This document shows, piece by piece, positions 44,729 through 55,819 of a stretch of 64,000 bases of DNA. The stretch is from Macrocybe gigantea (lineage: Eukaryota; Basidiomycota; Agaricomycetes; Agaricales; Callistosporiaceae), in assembly GCA_011319805.1 (NCBI GenBank), contig SJRY01000293.1, forward strand, positions 1 to 64,000, given 5' to 3'. The position numbers were made by a program, and so were the translations under genes. A model generated the notes under the pieces. It was not told the DNA's origin. It searched no databases and was given only the letters and a program-made list of their open reading frames with translations. Within the stretch, counting starts at the first letter, position 1. The number at the start of each line of letters is the position of its first letter.

Positions 44729-44907
44729 GCAGCATGGGCACAAGTACGAGAGAACAGAGCAGTGTAGCCCTCTATATATATCCCCTCAGTCTGTTGTCAT
44801 TGGACTCATTGTATTTATAATAGATACCTTCATGTATTTACAAGCAGACTACCACCGAGCCCCACTATATAAATTGCTGATTTAAAAAAAAAAAAAAAAA
44901 AAAAAAA
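44729..44907 (+). mobile_element. LINE 3' UTR fragment with poly(A)
   Basis: Last ~155 bp of an A-type 3' UTR and 24 A (44884-44907). It and the inverted SINE-II piece may be one 5'-inverted insertion. Confidence 0.82.
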
Positions 44908-45150
44908 GTGAGAATACTAGGGACTTCAAGGTGCTCTGTGCTATCTATATATATGTATAGAAGGCTGTGCATTGCTGTGGGCACAGCTGTAGACTATGCA
45001 CTGCTGCAGACACAGCCATTTATTATGCATTGCTGTGGATGCAGCTATAGGCTATTGCTGTGGATACAGCCATAGGCTGTGTGCATTGCTAGGCACATAG
45101 CCTGGGTCCTGCCCTATGCACAAGTCCAGACAGGAGAGGCACTTCTAACA
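44908..45150 (-). repeat. old copia LTR fragment
   Basis: The TGTTAGAA end is at 45150; the other end is cut at the LINE poly(A). The hairpin units are degraded (CAGCTATAGGC and similar). More diverged than the other copia LTRs. Confidence 0.8.
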
Positions 45151-45570
45151 GTGCTGTCATGAATTATACTGCAAATTGGGGTCCTTGGTCACTGATGATC
45201 TTTTGTGGGATTCCGTGGAGTTGCCACATATTGTCTCGGTATAGTCATGTGAGACCTTCTGCTATGAGTTTGGTATTTGTAGGAATTAGATGGATCATCT
45301 TAGTCAAGCAGTCTGTAACTATAGTATGGCATTAAAGCTGTTTGAGCTGGGTAGTAGTCCTATGAGATCTACTCCAATATCTTCCTATGGCTGCTGTGGA
45401 ACTTCATATAGGTGTAATGGTATGTATTTCTTTTATCAGATGACCTTGTTTCACTGACATGTTTCACACCTATTGACATACTTCTTGATATCCATTAATA
45501 TTGATGGCCACCAGTAGGTGCGGTTTATGAGCTCATGCATGCGGTATTATCCTGGGTGTCTTCTGATGGG
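45151..45570 (-). mobile_element. gypsy-3 integrase fragment, part 1
   Basis: Old minus-strand piece matching gypsy-1 ~22800-23225 (integrase core to zinc region). It continues at 48252 after the SINE-I/LINE chimera. No open frame. Confidence 0.8.
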
Positions 45571-45630
45571 TTTTTTTTTTTATTTTAAATCAACAATTTT
45601 ATAGTGGTGCTCGGTGGCAGTCCACTTGTA
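45571..45630 (-). mobile_element. LINE 3' tail with poly(T), end of the SINE-I/LINE chimera
   Basis: Poly(T) followed by the common LINE tail, minus strand, cut by Tc1-A at the TA at 45629-45630. It is preceded by TCTGATGG (45562-45569), which recurs at 48256-48263 beyond the SINE-I head. Confidence 0.75.
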
Positions 45631-46860
45631 CAGTACCCTTGCAAAAGTTTTGCAACATCATGTGTAAACAATAAACAAAAATTGCTCTCTACACCTGCCC
45701 ATACCCCACCTACCATGCCTAAGACATCTGGAACCAAAAACACATCACCAGAGCTGTGATCCCTCATCTATCACAAATCCAAAGAAAACATGCCAATTCA
45801 AGATATTGCCACTTTTGTTGGAAGGGACCACAGCACCATTTTTGCATTCTCAAAAACTATGATACCCAGGTCATTTTGATGATACCCCATGCTTGGGTAG
45901 ACCATCCAAGCTAGATGAGCAGTCTATATGACATCTCAAAGTTTCTCTAGATGGAAACAGATGCCAAACTCTCTCTGAGCTCACCCAAAATGTCAACACC
46001 TCTTGAGATGATCCTGTCTATCCAGATACTGTTAGGAGGGCTATCAGCAATCATTTAGGCATGAAAGGACATGTTGCAGCCAAGAAACCTTATCTCAAGC
46101 CTGAGCATCAGAAGGCACGGCTTGTATGGGCGAAGGAACACCAGGATTGGGGGAGTGAGGACTGGAACCAGATGATTTGGACAGATGAGTCATCTGTGGA
46201 GATTGGGAAAAACTCTAGGGTGGTCTGGGTGCACAGGAGACCTGGAGAGAAGTATGACAAGAAGTGTCTCACTCCAACTTTCAAGTCAGGAAGGCAAAGT
46301 TTGATGATTTGGGGGTGTATGGCATATGGGAGGCTTGGTCCCTTATTAGAATCCCAAAGGATGCCAGAAAGGGGTCAGATTATATCAGATTAATCCTTTC
46401 TGGTCCCCTTTGGAATATCTATGAGAAGCTAAGTGAAGAGAGAGGGCAGGTAGCAGTCATGAAAGATGGGGCCCCTATTCACCGTACCAAGGCTTTACAA
46501 GAATGGCGAAAAAATCAGAACATGGTCATTCTCCCTCACCCAGCACAGTCTCCAGACCTCAATCCCATTGAACATGTTTGGATTCTGCTCAAAAGTAGGA
46601 TCAATAGCAGGCCAACTCTTCCTCAGAATGTGGATGAATTGTGGAGTATGCTTCAGGCAGAGTGGGCAAAACTGGACTTGGAATTGATAAATACTTTAGT
46701 TGGAAGCATGCCAGACAGGGTAAAAGATGTTATAGAGGCCAAAGGTGGATCTACCAAGTACTAGATTACATAGCATAGAGTTGTGGTGGTGTAAAAATGA
46801 ATTCTTTCAAGAGTATGTTTTTATTTATTTATATGTTGCAAAACTTTTGCAAGGGGACTG
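45631..46860 (+). mobile_element. Tc1-A, Tc1/mariner transposon (1230 bp)
   Basis: Inverted terminal repeats of about 27 bp: 45631-45657 against 46834-46860, one mismatch. They begin CAGTACCCTTGC and CAGTCCCCTTGC. Flanked by TA (45629-45630, 46861-46862). Contains one broken transposase gene. Confidence 0.92.
45715..46764 (+). pseudogene. Tc1-A transposase (DD34E type), broken
   Basis: Starts MPKTSGTKN. The helix-turn-helix region (SKENMPIQDIATFVGRDHSTI) has several in-frame stops before 46060. The catalytic part is clearer: WTDESSVEIG near 46175, a shift near 46320, then KDGAPIHRTKA near 46465 and SPDLNPIEHVW near 46550. These supply the two Asp and the Glu. Stop TAG at 46762. The length (~350 codons) is normal for Tc1. 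Inactive. Confidence 0.88.
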
Positions 46861-46984
46861 TACATCCTCTCAGTCTGGTTGTATCCAGATTAGTTGTATT
46901 TATCGTAGGTACCTTTGTGTATTTACAAGTGGACTGCCAGCGAGCACTGCTTTATAAATTGTTGATTTAAAAAAAAAAAAAAAA
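46861..46984 (+). mobile_element. LINE 3' tail with poly(A), right of Tc1-A
   Basis: About 108 bp of LINE 3' end and 15 A, plus strand. It is not the continuation of the tail left of Tc1-A, which is in the opposite orientation. Confidence 0.8.
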
Positions 46985-47307
46985 GGCCCTCGTCCACATG
47001 AGCATTGATCGCTCTTGACAAAATTGAACCATGCTTGATATGCATTGATCGGCGCATGTCTGCAGGTGATGCAATAGCACTGAGCATATAGTTCGTTGCC
47101 TGTGACCAACTTCATGAAGCCCATTCTTTTACAAAGTGGGCATTCATAGGATTCCGGCTTTCCTACATCATAAAAACAAAATGTAGAAGTGCCAATATAT
47201 TTCTTGATTCTGGAATCATAGAACTAAGAGGCATGCACATCATTATCTGCCTCCTTATAGAGTGCATCCATAGTATAGAGAGGACAAGATCCCTAAGGAA
47301 CGTCAAG
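46985..47307 (-). pseudogene. LINE ORF2 C-terminal fragment fused to SINE-I
   Basis: Minus strand ORF2 tail: GSCPLYYGCTL-like start near 47290, MGFMKLVTGNELYAQC near 47120, CSCGRGP at 46985. On the minus strand it follows the SINE-I 3' end directly. Diverged, with CG sites largely lost. Confidence 0.82.
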
Positions 47308-48251
47308 CAAAGTTTAGCCCCCTCCTTGCAGGAGAGGTAGCTTATCCCAGCTTCAGGCCTGGCCCTCCATTGTGCTATGGAAGCAGCCTGTTACCTGGGA
47401 GTTTCACACTTCGGATTCAACTTAAGCAGTTACCTGGATGTATTATCCCAAGGACCACTGACAGAGGCTGACAGAGGAGTTAGGTCTCTTGAGCCAAGGA
47501 CTGGAGACTGTCCAGCCTTGCTATAGCCCAGTGGTGTCAGGGGTATGATCCCCAGTCCTGCCTTCCTGTCCCCCAGCAGATGGTTCACAGATGCATTACA
47601 TGCATAGATCCCCATCTGTCTAAGATCTCTGTCTTGCCACATGCCTGCTAGACTGGCATTCGATGTCACAGCAAGGTTGCCCTTACTGAATGGGTCTGAA
47701 CCTACTTCTGCCAACTTAAATAGGTGATATACTGCAGTGACTAACCTCTGTGGACCCCTACTTCAGGCAGCTCACATGGTACTGGGTACCTGTTGGCTCA
47801 AATGCCATTAGATGGTTATCAGGACAATTCCCAGTATGGTCTCTTATCCTTTCAGCCTCTATGCTTTGAAATTGGGGATCATGTGTGGTCTGCCAGATTA
47901 AGGCATTGTCCAGCACTTACATTCCAAGGCCATCTATACCAAGACAAACCTGGTCATGTGAGTTAGAGTCATGTGACACTTGACCCACATAGTGGGGTAA
48001 GTCACATGTGTGATGCATAACCTAGCTTATATCACATGCCAGTTGCTTAGTCATATGACCAAGTCACCTCTCTCATGGGAACAACTGTCACAGGGTCATG
48101 ATACTTCCTGCCTGCATCACATGGAACCAGCTCTGGACACTTCTGAATGCAAACCTGAAGATGCCACCTCTAGGACTAGAACCTGTGGCTTCATGGATTG
48201 CCACATCCACAGGACTATCTGACTGCATTTACCACTATGCCAACCAGCCCC
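47308..48251 (-). mobile_element. SINE-I, old copy
   Basis: About 940 bp, minus strand, from the tRNA-like head (GGGGCTGGTTGG at 48251) to GGGGCTAAACTTTGC (47307). Several deletions in the 3' third. This head is the 5' end of an insertion into gypsy-3, as the flanking TCTGATGG shows. Confidence 0.82.
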
Positions 48252-49211
48252 TCTCTCTGATGGATGTGTTGTAGTATTTGAACATGATGTCTTCCTTTAG
48301 TTTGTTGTCTGGAGGGACATAGATTTTTCTGCCTACATATATGATATGGTCTTCTTCTGTGAACCAGTATAGTTTTTCCTTTAGTCCCATCCTCATAATT
48401 GTTTCCCTTTATGCATATTGTCAAATTTGTTCTATCCTTGGGGATTCAATCATTGTGATTCCTCTCATTTGTATTGCTTCATTATTTTCTGCTTTCTCTT
48501 TTCATAGGTGTTTGTCTTTGAATATCATAAATTCAAAGTCTTGTTCATTATTCTCTTCCAGGTGTCAGATGAATGCCACTTCTTTGATCATTTGTATATT
48601 GTCCTTTTCTGTTAGATTTTCTTCATATCCTGCTATTCATGACAGGACATCTGCTTTCCCATTGGCCTTTTCTGGTATATGTTATAGCTTGTAGTTGTAT
48701 TCTTGTAATTTCAGATACCAGCCAATCTGTCTCGAATTGAGTTGCTGTAGTTTTTGAAAGTATGATAGGTTTTTGTAGTCTATCAATATTTTGAACTTCT
48801 CTTAAGCTTCTAGGAGGTACTATTTCCATGTTTTTAGAGTAACCATTATTGCGAGAAGTTTCTTGTCATAGATTTTATAGTTCTGCTCTGCTGGAGTCAT
48901 GCACCTTGAAATGAAGGCAATTGGGTGCTATAGTCCTTTCTGCTGTTGTGATAGGACTGCTCTGATGGCATATTCTGAGGCATCTATTTTAACTCAAAAT
49001 TTTTCTTCTATCTGTGGGAGTGCTAGAATAGGTGCTGAGGTTATATATTGAATCAACTCTTTGAAAGTGCCTTGTTGTTTGTCTGTCCACTAGAATATTT
49101 TGTTCCCAGTCAGCTCCATCAGAGGTTTAGCGACCTTTGCATATCCCTTGATGAATCATTGGTAAAAGTTTGTGAATCCCAAGAACTTTTGCAGTTCTTT
49201 CTTTGTTTTTA
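48252..49211 (-). mobile_element. gypsy-3 RT/RNase H/integrase fragment, part 2
   Basis: Continues 45151-45570; matches gypsy-1 ~23216-24135. RNase H and linker remnants are recognisable, with many stops. Ends near 49211 in the RT thumb, at sequence I cannot assign. Confidence 0.8.
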
Positions 49212-49370
49212 GTGTCAGCTAAGTTGGCAATGTCAGATGACATAGCACATGGGCTATACTACATCACCAGGTAGTGGTCATTGGATAGTGGGAGGTAGTG
49301 GTGGGTGGGAGGATGTGGACATGTGTCTATGTTCTTACTGGGCATTGCATCTTCCAGTGGGAGGTGGGTA
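49212..49370. other. unassigned sequence left of Tc1-B
   Basis: 159 bp, G/T-rich, with no recognised element or frame. It may be the same unknown sequence as at 50970. Confidence 0.4.
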
Positions 49371-49576
49371 ATGTTTGTTACTTTTTGATTGCCTATTGAA
49401 CAACTCAACAACAAATAAAGATAATAACAACATTCTGAGAGATAAAATAAACTATTTAATTAGGGCTACACATTTATAAAAGAATTATATAAATCTAATT
49501 ATTTGCTATGGATATATGCTCAAATTAAAACAGGGACTTATTGACTCAATTGTTTGAGAGAATATCAGAAATATAG
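49371..49576 (+). repeat. Tc1-B left inverted repeat
   Basis: About 200 bp matching 50740-50945 inverted, with few differences. The outer transposase site is deleted, so the element can no longer be cut out normally. Confidence 0.85.
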
Positions 49577-49588
49577 TAAATTGTAATT

Positions 49589-50638
49589 CTAGTACTTGGT
49601 ATGGCCTCCTTTGGCTTTAATAACAGCTTCTAACCTTCTAAGCATACTTTCAATCAAATTCTGACACATCTCTGGTAGAATATTATTCCATACTTCTACC
49701 AATCTCTCCCACAACTCCCAAACTCTTTTTAATACTCTTAAATACTTGGCTAGCTCCTTTTTGAGATGAACCCGATGATGTTCAATAGGGCTGATGTCTG
49801 GAGATTGTGCAGGCCAGTCCAGAAGGGTAATATTATTGTCTTCCATCCATTTCTTGGCCTTTTTTAAAGTATGCTTGGGATCATTATCTTGCTAAAAGAT
49901 CACCTCCTCCTCATTAGTCCCACTTTCCTCCAAGCTAGACAGCATTTGCTCCTCCAGAATGGCCACATACTGATCAGCATTCATTCTCCTCTCAACCTCA
50001 GCAAGATGTCCCACACCATTCCATTCCATACACCTCCATACCATAATGTTTCCACCTCTATGCTTGACTGTTCCCTGCACCTCTCTCTCAATTAGACCCT
50101 CTCCTGCCTTCTTCTACACCCATTGCCTCCTATCTGATCCAAACCTATTGATTTTAGTTTCATCTGATCAAATAACCCTCTTCCAGTCCTCTACAGTCCA
50201 CTCCCTATACTTCAAAGCAAAAGCCAACCTCCTCTGTCTATGCTTTGCACTAAGCAAAGGCTTTTTCTTCTTTACTACAGCCTTGAATGAATGCTTTTTG
50301 AGAATGTTTCTAACTGTTTGTAGAGAGACTGGGTTGGACATAATGGCATTGATGTGATTGGTGGCTTCAACAGCATTGGAGGCCTTGCTAGTAGTGATTT
50401 GTTGGAGGATAGCATGTTGGTCAGTAGAGGAGAGTTTGGAAGAACAGCCAGCAGAAGGGATGGAGCAATTGGAAAGAAAATCTCGAAGAACTCTAGAAAC
50501 AGTGGACTGACTAACACCTAGGCTAGTAGCAATATGATGAGTAGAATGGCCATTGAAGGCCAGAGAAATGGTGTTTTCCTTCTGAGAGGAGGGAGTAGGG
50601 TGCATATTGAGATTATAGAGTAACAAGAATTTAAACAC
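49589..50638 (-). pseudogene. Tc1-B transposase, one frame with three nonsense changes
   Basis: The whole 350-codon gene is in one frame. Helix-turn-helix: STHHIATSLGVSQSTVSRVL and SLQTVRNILKKH. Catalytic residues: SDETKINRF near 50160, QDNDPKH near 49880 and SPIEHHRV near 49790. The only breaks are stops at 50168-50170 (expected Trp), 50114-50116 (expected Trp) and 49892-49894 (expected Gln), all explainable as C to T or G to A. This is the least decayed DNA-transposon gene here. Confidence 0.9.
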
Positions 50639-50739
50639 TCTTTATATAACTAGAATTCAGGTTCCATCAATGATAGCATCACTATGGTAACTATCTATCA
50701 TGAGTTGGTTGCTATAGAAGTGATGGGGCATTAGATTCT

Positions 50740-50967
50740 GATATTTCTGATACCTCTTCAAACAATTGAGTCAATGAGTCCCTGTTTTAATTTGAGCGTA
50801 TATCCATGGCAAATGATTAGATTTATATAATTCTTTTATAAATGTGTAGCCCTAATTGAATAGTTTATTTTATTCCTGAGAATGTTGTTATTATCTTTAT
50901 TTGTTGTTGAGTTATTCAACAGGCAATCAAAAAGTAACAAACATTGACTCAATTGTTTGAGTCACTG
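50740..50967 (-). repeat. Tc1-B right inverted repeat with two transposase sites
   Basis: Full ~228-bp arm. Inner site CAAACAATTGAGTCAATG near 50758-50775 and outer site TTGACTCAATTGTTTGAGTC at about 50944-50963. Two sites per arm is the IR/DR plan of some Tc1 elements. Confidence 0.85.
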
Positions 50968-50969
50968 TA

Positions 50970-51978
50970 CATTACCAAGTTAGAAGGAGGTCATTACAAC
51001 AAGAAGATGCCAGTCCTTGTTATTGCTGGTATTGGAGGCATGGGGTATGGCATGGGGGCAGTATTGGAATTGGGAGGCAGAGCATAGCAGTGAAGGGCAT
51101 GACATGAGCCATGCATCATGTCTGAAGGTCAGGAGAGGAATTAATAAGACAATGAGAAACAATGCTGATGTTGTCATGCTTAGCATCACTTGCCATATTG
51201 GTGCTGGTAGAGGAATGGGTAAGGGCAGAGGAAGTGAAAAAACTAAATAAAAACTCACCAAAAAATTTTTCATTATTAATATTGGTATACTATACTAATG
51301 TGTGAGACTCAGCAGAGAGCCCACATCAATTACCATATGCAGAACCTGGTTTAACCAAGGTTCTGCTAGATCTGTGCTTAATGTTGGTGGGGCCTGCATT
51401 GAATGCATATCAGGATTGGTAGAAGTGTTGTCAGATATGTATAGCTACAGAGTCCAAATCCTTATCACCCTCATCCTCACAATCTACACTTTGCTACTAT
51501 ATGATCAAAGGACTGCCAAGACAAAGCCTAGCTTGCACAAATCTTCAATATCCTTGATAAGGATACACAGCTGCCCAATCAGCTATTGATCACCACTGAT
51601 GATACTAAAAAAGCTTCCTTTATTGAGGAACTTATTAAATGATCACCTGATGCATTCAAAGACTATGAAGGCAAGTTATTCACTAAGTTGTTTGATATGC
51701 TGGTATTATAGTATAGAAGGTATTCCATCCTTTTGGTTCCTGCCCATGATACAATGTTTATATGACTGGTGACTATCATCATAGGTACCAGGAGGATTAT
51801 AGTGTCATCTACAAAGATATTGCTCATACTCTGAAGCTGAAGAAGTAATTATCACAAAGGAATCACAATAAGAAATGAAACTTTATCCAATCAATCCATC
51901 TTAACTGCACACTAACTGAAAGGGACAGGTTACTATCTCCAATCCTCACTCACAACATCAGTCAGCTCACCAAACCTT
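50970..51978 (+). other. unassigned region with a decayed coding-like stretch
   Basis: About 1 kb between Tc1-B and copia-2 that matches nothing else in the window. From ~51532 the plus strand reads LAQIFNILDKDTQLPNQLLI, then KASFIEELIK-stop-SPDAFKDYEG and KLFTKLFDMLVL. After a shift near 51745 comes GDYHHRYQEDYSVIYKDIAH, with few stops. It looks like a remnant of a real protein, but I do not recognise the family. 51017-51250 holds a 77-codon Gly-rich frame of doubtful value. Confidence 0.4.
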
Positions 51979-52218
51979 TGTTAGAAATGCCCCTCCTGTC
52001 TGGACTTGTGCATAGGACAGGACCCAGGCTATGTGCCTAGCAATGCACACAGCCTTCTACACATATATATAGGTAGCACAGAGCGCCTTGAAGTCCCCAG
52101 TGTTCTCACTCAGGACTTCTAGGCAAGTACTTGTACATAACTCAATTACTAGTGTTCTCACTCAGGACTTCTAGGTTCTAAGGCTCGTCCAGAGTGTTCC
52201 CTGTGCCTAGTTTTAACA
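51979..52218 (+). repeat. copia-2 5' LTR, shortened (240 bp)
   Basis: TGTTAGAAATG...TTTTAACA. It has lost about 163 bp, the hairpin array, between two GCACACAGCC copies. The TATATATA box at about 52064-52071 remains. The 3' LTR still has the array. Confidence 0.9.
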
Positions 52219-52710
52219 GGTTATGGGCCCCGGCCTCTAACAGCCTTATCAGACATACACCAAGAGTCCGGATTTCCCTCCATCTTTCCCCTTCCTTGAC
52301 TGTACTAGCCTGGAGTTCACTGTCCTTATAGGGTGTGTGTCTAAGTTTAGTAGATAGGAGCACCAACTGTTGGGACTGGTCTTCATTTGAAGCAGTCTTT
52401 ACTCCACCAGTAGAAAACCAGGTAGTCATTCCTGTGACTCTGGGGTTAGGCCTTTGTGCTGACAACTGGGTGCTCAGTAGATAGCCTTTTTACTTTACTT
52501 AAGTAGACCAAGGGCACTTTCAGTAGCTAGACCTTTCTTGACACACACTCTCCTGAGGGCAAGGCCAGTAGCACAGTCTCTCTCTCTCTTGTGGAACCCT
52601 GCCCAAGCAAGAGGATTGTGGTTGTATTCCCAACCTCCCATCATTCCATTCCATTCCATCTCCTTGCCTCTATCCCTTTGCCATCTCCCTGCCCCTAGCA
52701 TCTTGCCATC

Positions 52711-55343
52711 ATGTCTTCCTCTACCTCCATGCCTTCATTCACCAAACTCAACTCCACCAACTACCCTACTTGGTCTGGAGAAATGGAGGCTTGGCTCAGA
52801 GCCTGTGGCCTTTGGAGGATTGTCTCTGGTTCAAATCCAAGACCAGTAGATTCAACTTCTGCTGAAGCATGGGACCTAAAGTCAGACAAAGCAGCTGGCC
52901 AGCTCTATCTTATGGTGGAGCAGGAACAGAGAATTCATTTCCATGGGATTAAAGATGATCCTGTGAAGATGTGGGCTGCTTTGGAAAAGGTCCATCTTCA
53001 AAAGAAGCCTGGCTCCAGGTTCAATGCCTATGATGATCTCTTCTCTATCAGGAAGAAGGAGGATGAAACTCTGCAATCCCTTATGAACAGAGTTGATGAC
53101 TGTCTGGTCAAAATCCAAAATCTTCACCCAGCAGACTTCACTCTATCCAGCCTGGATAGTGAACTTGCTTCCATGGCCTTGATCAGAGCTCTTCCTGAGG
53201 AGTACAACTCCTTTGTCTCCTCCCTCCTTCTTCATGACAAGCTTGACAAAGACACTATCAAACAAGCCTTTGTTACTGAAGAGATCCAAAGGACTAGAAG
53301 ATCTGCTGATGCTGCAGAGTCTGCCTTAAAGGCCACCACTACTTCTTCCCATTCCTCCAATTCATCTAAACAGAAGAACTCCAACTCCAATACATCACAG
53401 AAAAAGGACAAAACATGCGGATTCTGTGGTCTGGATCACTTCTGGAGGAATTGCCAACTTTACAAGAAGGCTCAAAAGGTGGCTAGGCAAAAGACTAAAG
53501 GGCAGGAGCAAGCCAACAAGGCTACAGAGTCCGAAGTAACCGAATTTGCAGGCAATGCAAGTGCCAAACTCTCTCATCCACTCCAACTGGATGCTGACTT
53601 TGATTGGATCGCAGACACAGGGGCCACTTCTCATATGACCCCTCATAAACACTGGGTCAGAAACTATACCCCTCTCAAGATTCCAATCAAGTTGGCAGAT
53701 AGTTCTATTATTTATTCAGCTGGAGTTGGGACTGTGATTTTCAATCCAGTCATTAGAGGCAAACCAGCCCAATCTGTAGAGTTTACCAGGGTTTGCATGT
53801 GCCAGAACTCCGAAACAATCTATTGTCCTGTCTATATCTCTCCAAACACAAAGCTTTCAGGATTGTCATTGATGATTCCTGCATAGACTTTCATTCCAAA
53901 CCACTTAACAGGATACTCTTCTCTGCTCACATCACTCCCAACAACACTGCTCAGTTGGATGGTGTAACAGAGGCAATTTCGGAGTTTGCAAACCTTGCTA
54001 GCACACTTCCTTTGGACCTTAGCTTATGGCATAGAAGATTGGCTCATTTCAGTTATGACACTGTCAAACTCATGGCCAAGAATAACTTGGTCACTGGATT
54101 GGATCTCAAAACCTCGGACAAGCCAGACCCCATCTGTGAACCATGTCTTGCAGGCAAAATGTCTTCAAACCCATTCCCCTCCTCAGACAGTCATGCTTCT
54201 CAACCCCTAGAACTCGTCCATTCTGATCTTTATGGCCCTCTTCCTGTTAAATCCCACTCTGGATTCAAGTATTGGGTTACTTTCATTGATGATTGTACCA
54301 GATTCAGAGTGGTGATACCTCTTAAACAGAAGAGTGACGCATTTGATGCCTTTAGACAGTTTAAGGCCTATGCTGAAAACCAACTTGGCCTAAAGATCAA
54401 AGCTTTACAGGATGACAAGGGTGGAGAGTACATGTCTAATGCCTTTATCAAATTTACCAATGATTGTGGCATTATCCGGAGACATACTGTCAGGAATAGG
54501 CCTCAACAGAATGGAGTTGCAGAAAGAGCTAATCGGACTATGGCAGAAGAGTTAACTGCTATGCTGTCTGAATCCAAGTTGCCTGCTTCATTCTGGGGAG
54601 ATGGTCTTGCTTCTATGGTGCACATTTGGAACAGAGTACCTACTTTTGCTCTGTCTGGGACTACACCTTATCAGGCTTGGTTTGGGAAGAAACCAGATGT
54701 CAGTCATCTCAGAATCTGGGGATGCACTGCATATGTCTTTATGCAAAAGGATCAGAGGAAGAAACTGCAATCACACTACCAGAAATGCGTCTTTATTGGC
54801 TATCCTGATGGTTATAAGGGTTGGAAGTTTTACAATCCTACTACCAAAAAGACCATTATCTCAGAGAGGGCTGAATTTGATGAGAGATACTTCCCTGGTA
54901 CCTCTCAGAAACATTACAGCACTCCACCTTCACTTATCCTTCCTTTGGATACACCTGTCTTGCAACCAGTTACCCAAGACTCAGCTATGCTGGAGTTAGG
55001 GGGAGGCTTTGATACATCAAATCCTATTGTGCAAGCAGCTCCCTCTACTCCTGATCCAGATCCTACCCCTCCACAAAGTCCAAATCTTCGTTCTAGAATG
55101 CCTCCTGCTATTCACCAGGATGATAATCTGCCCCATACACCTCCTGTTAGACACAGAATACCAACTCCACCACCTCTTCCCAAAACTCCACCCATTGCTG
55201 TCAGGAAACCAGTCAGAAATGTCAAACCACCTGGTAATTGGTGGGTCATCAGACCTGCTCCCCCACCAGTTCGAGATGATTCTGATTCAGAAGACTCAAT
55301 TCATGAGGATCCTGATCCTAATTCTGATGAAGAGACTGGTTTT
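52711..55343 (+). pseudogene. copia-2 Gag-protease-integrase part of the polyprotein
   Basis: Start ATG 52711. Gag (UBN2-like) residues 1-~220; knuckle CGFCGLDHFWRNC (CX2CX3HX4C) near 53418; protease DTGATSHM near 53613 intact. One base is missing from a T-run near 53792 (TTT against TTTT in copia-1), shifting the frame. The second frame carries the integrase zinc site (LWHRRLAHFS ... CEPCLAG), HSDLYG, DDKGGEY and NGVAERANR (the D, D and E), then a Pro-rich linker ending ...SDEETGF at the gypsy-2 insertion. No other break seen. Confidence 0.9.
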
Positions 55344-55663
55344 TGTTACGGACGCCGCCCAAAGGACTATTCATTTTCTTATCTTATCTTTCCCACATCC
55401 CTTATCTCCCCCATCATGCTGCGCAGTGCGCAGCCATCGAGTCATCCCACTTCTCTAGTCATCCTGAGTCATCTCCTTCCAGTCTTACTCATCTGCAGTC
55501 CACAGCATTGCACAGCCCATGGTCCGTGCTCAAGTACTGTAATGTATATAAGGACTCCCAGATGTACCAGTAGCGCTAGGCTTAATATTCCTTTTGCCAT
55601 CATCTCAAGACCACTCTTGCACTTAGTCTGCCCAAGTCCTTCTGAGATTCGTCTAGCCTAACA
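55344..55663 (+). repeat. gypsy-2 5' LTR (320 bp)
   Basis: TGTTACGGACGCCGCCC...CCTAACA, with a TATATAAGG box at 55545-55553. A leader without a gene runs to 55819. Confidence 0.93.
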
Positions 55664-55819
55664 AGATATTAAGCCTCGTCGAGACTTGCTCAGACTCACA
55701 CACACACCACATCACGCTTTATCAAAGACTTGATCAACATTCGATGACAAGCAGTCGCCGACCCAGCAAGCACTAGCACGAGCGATGAGAGCACTTGGCT
55801 CAGAGAAGTAGACTAGGCA

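Larger units (their letters stand above)
49371..50967 (-). mobile_element. Tc1-B, Tc1-like transposon with long inverted repeats
   Basis: Inverted repeats of about 200 bp (49371-49576 and 50740-50967). The right end finishes GAGTCACTG before TA (50968-50969). The left end lacks the outermost ~25 bp. Each repeat has an ACTCAATTGTTTGA-type site at its inner end (49543-49557, ~50760), and the right one also at its outer end. The transposase reads on the minus strand. Confidence 0.88.

Noticed and set aside
51050..51110. Rossmann-like glycine motif (GIGGMGYGMG) suggesting a dehydrogenase
   Set aside because: Short, followed by stops, and glycine-rich by composition; no further domain evidence.
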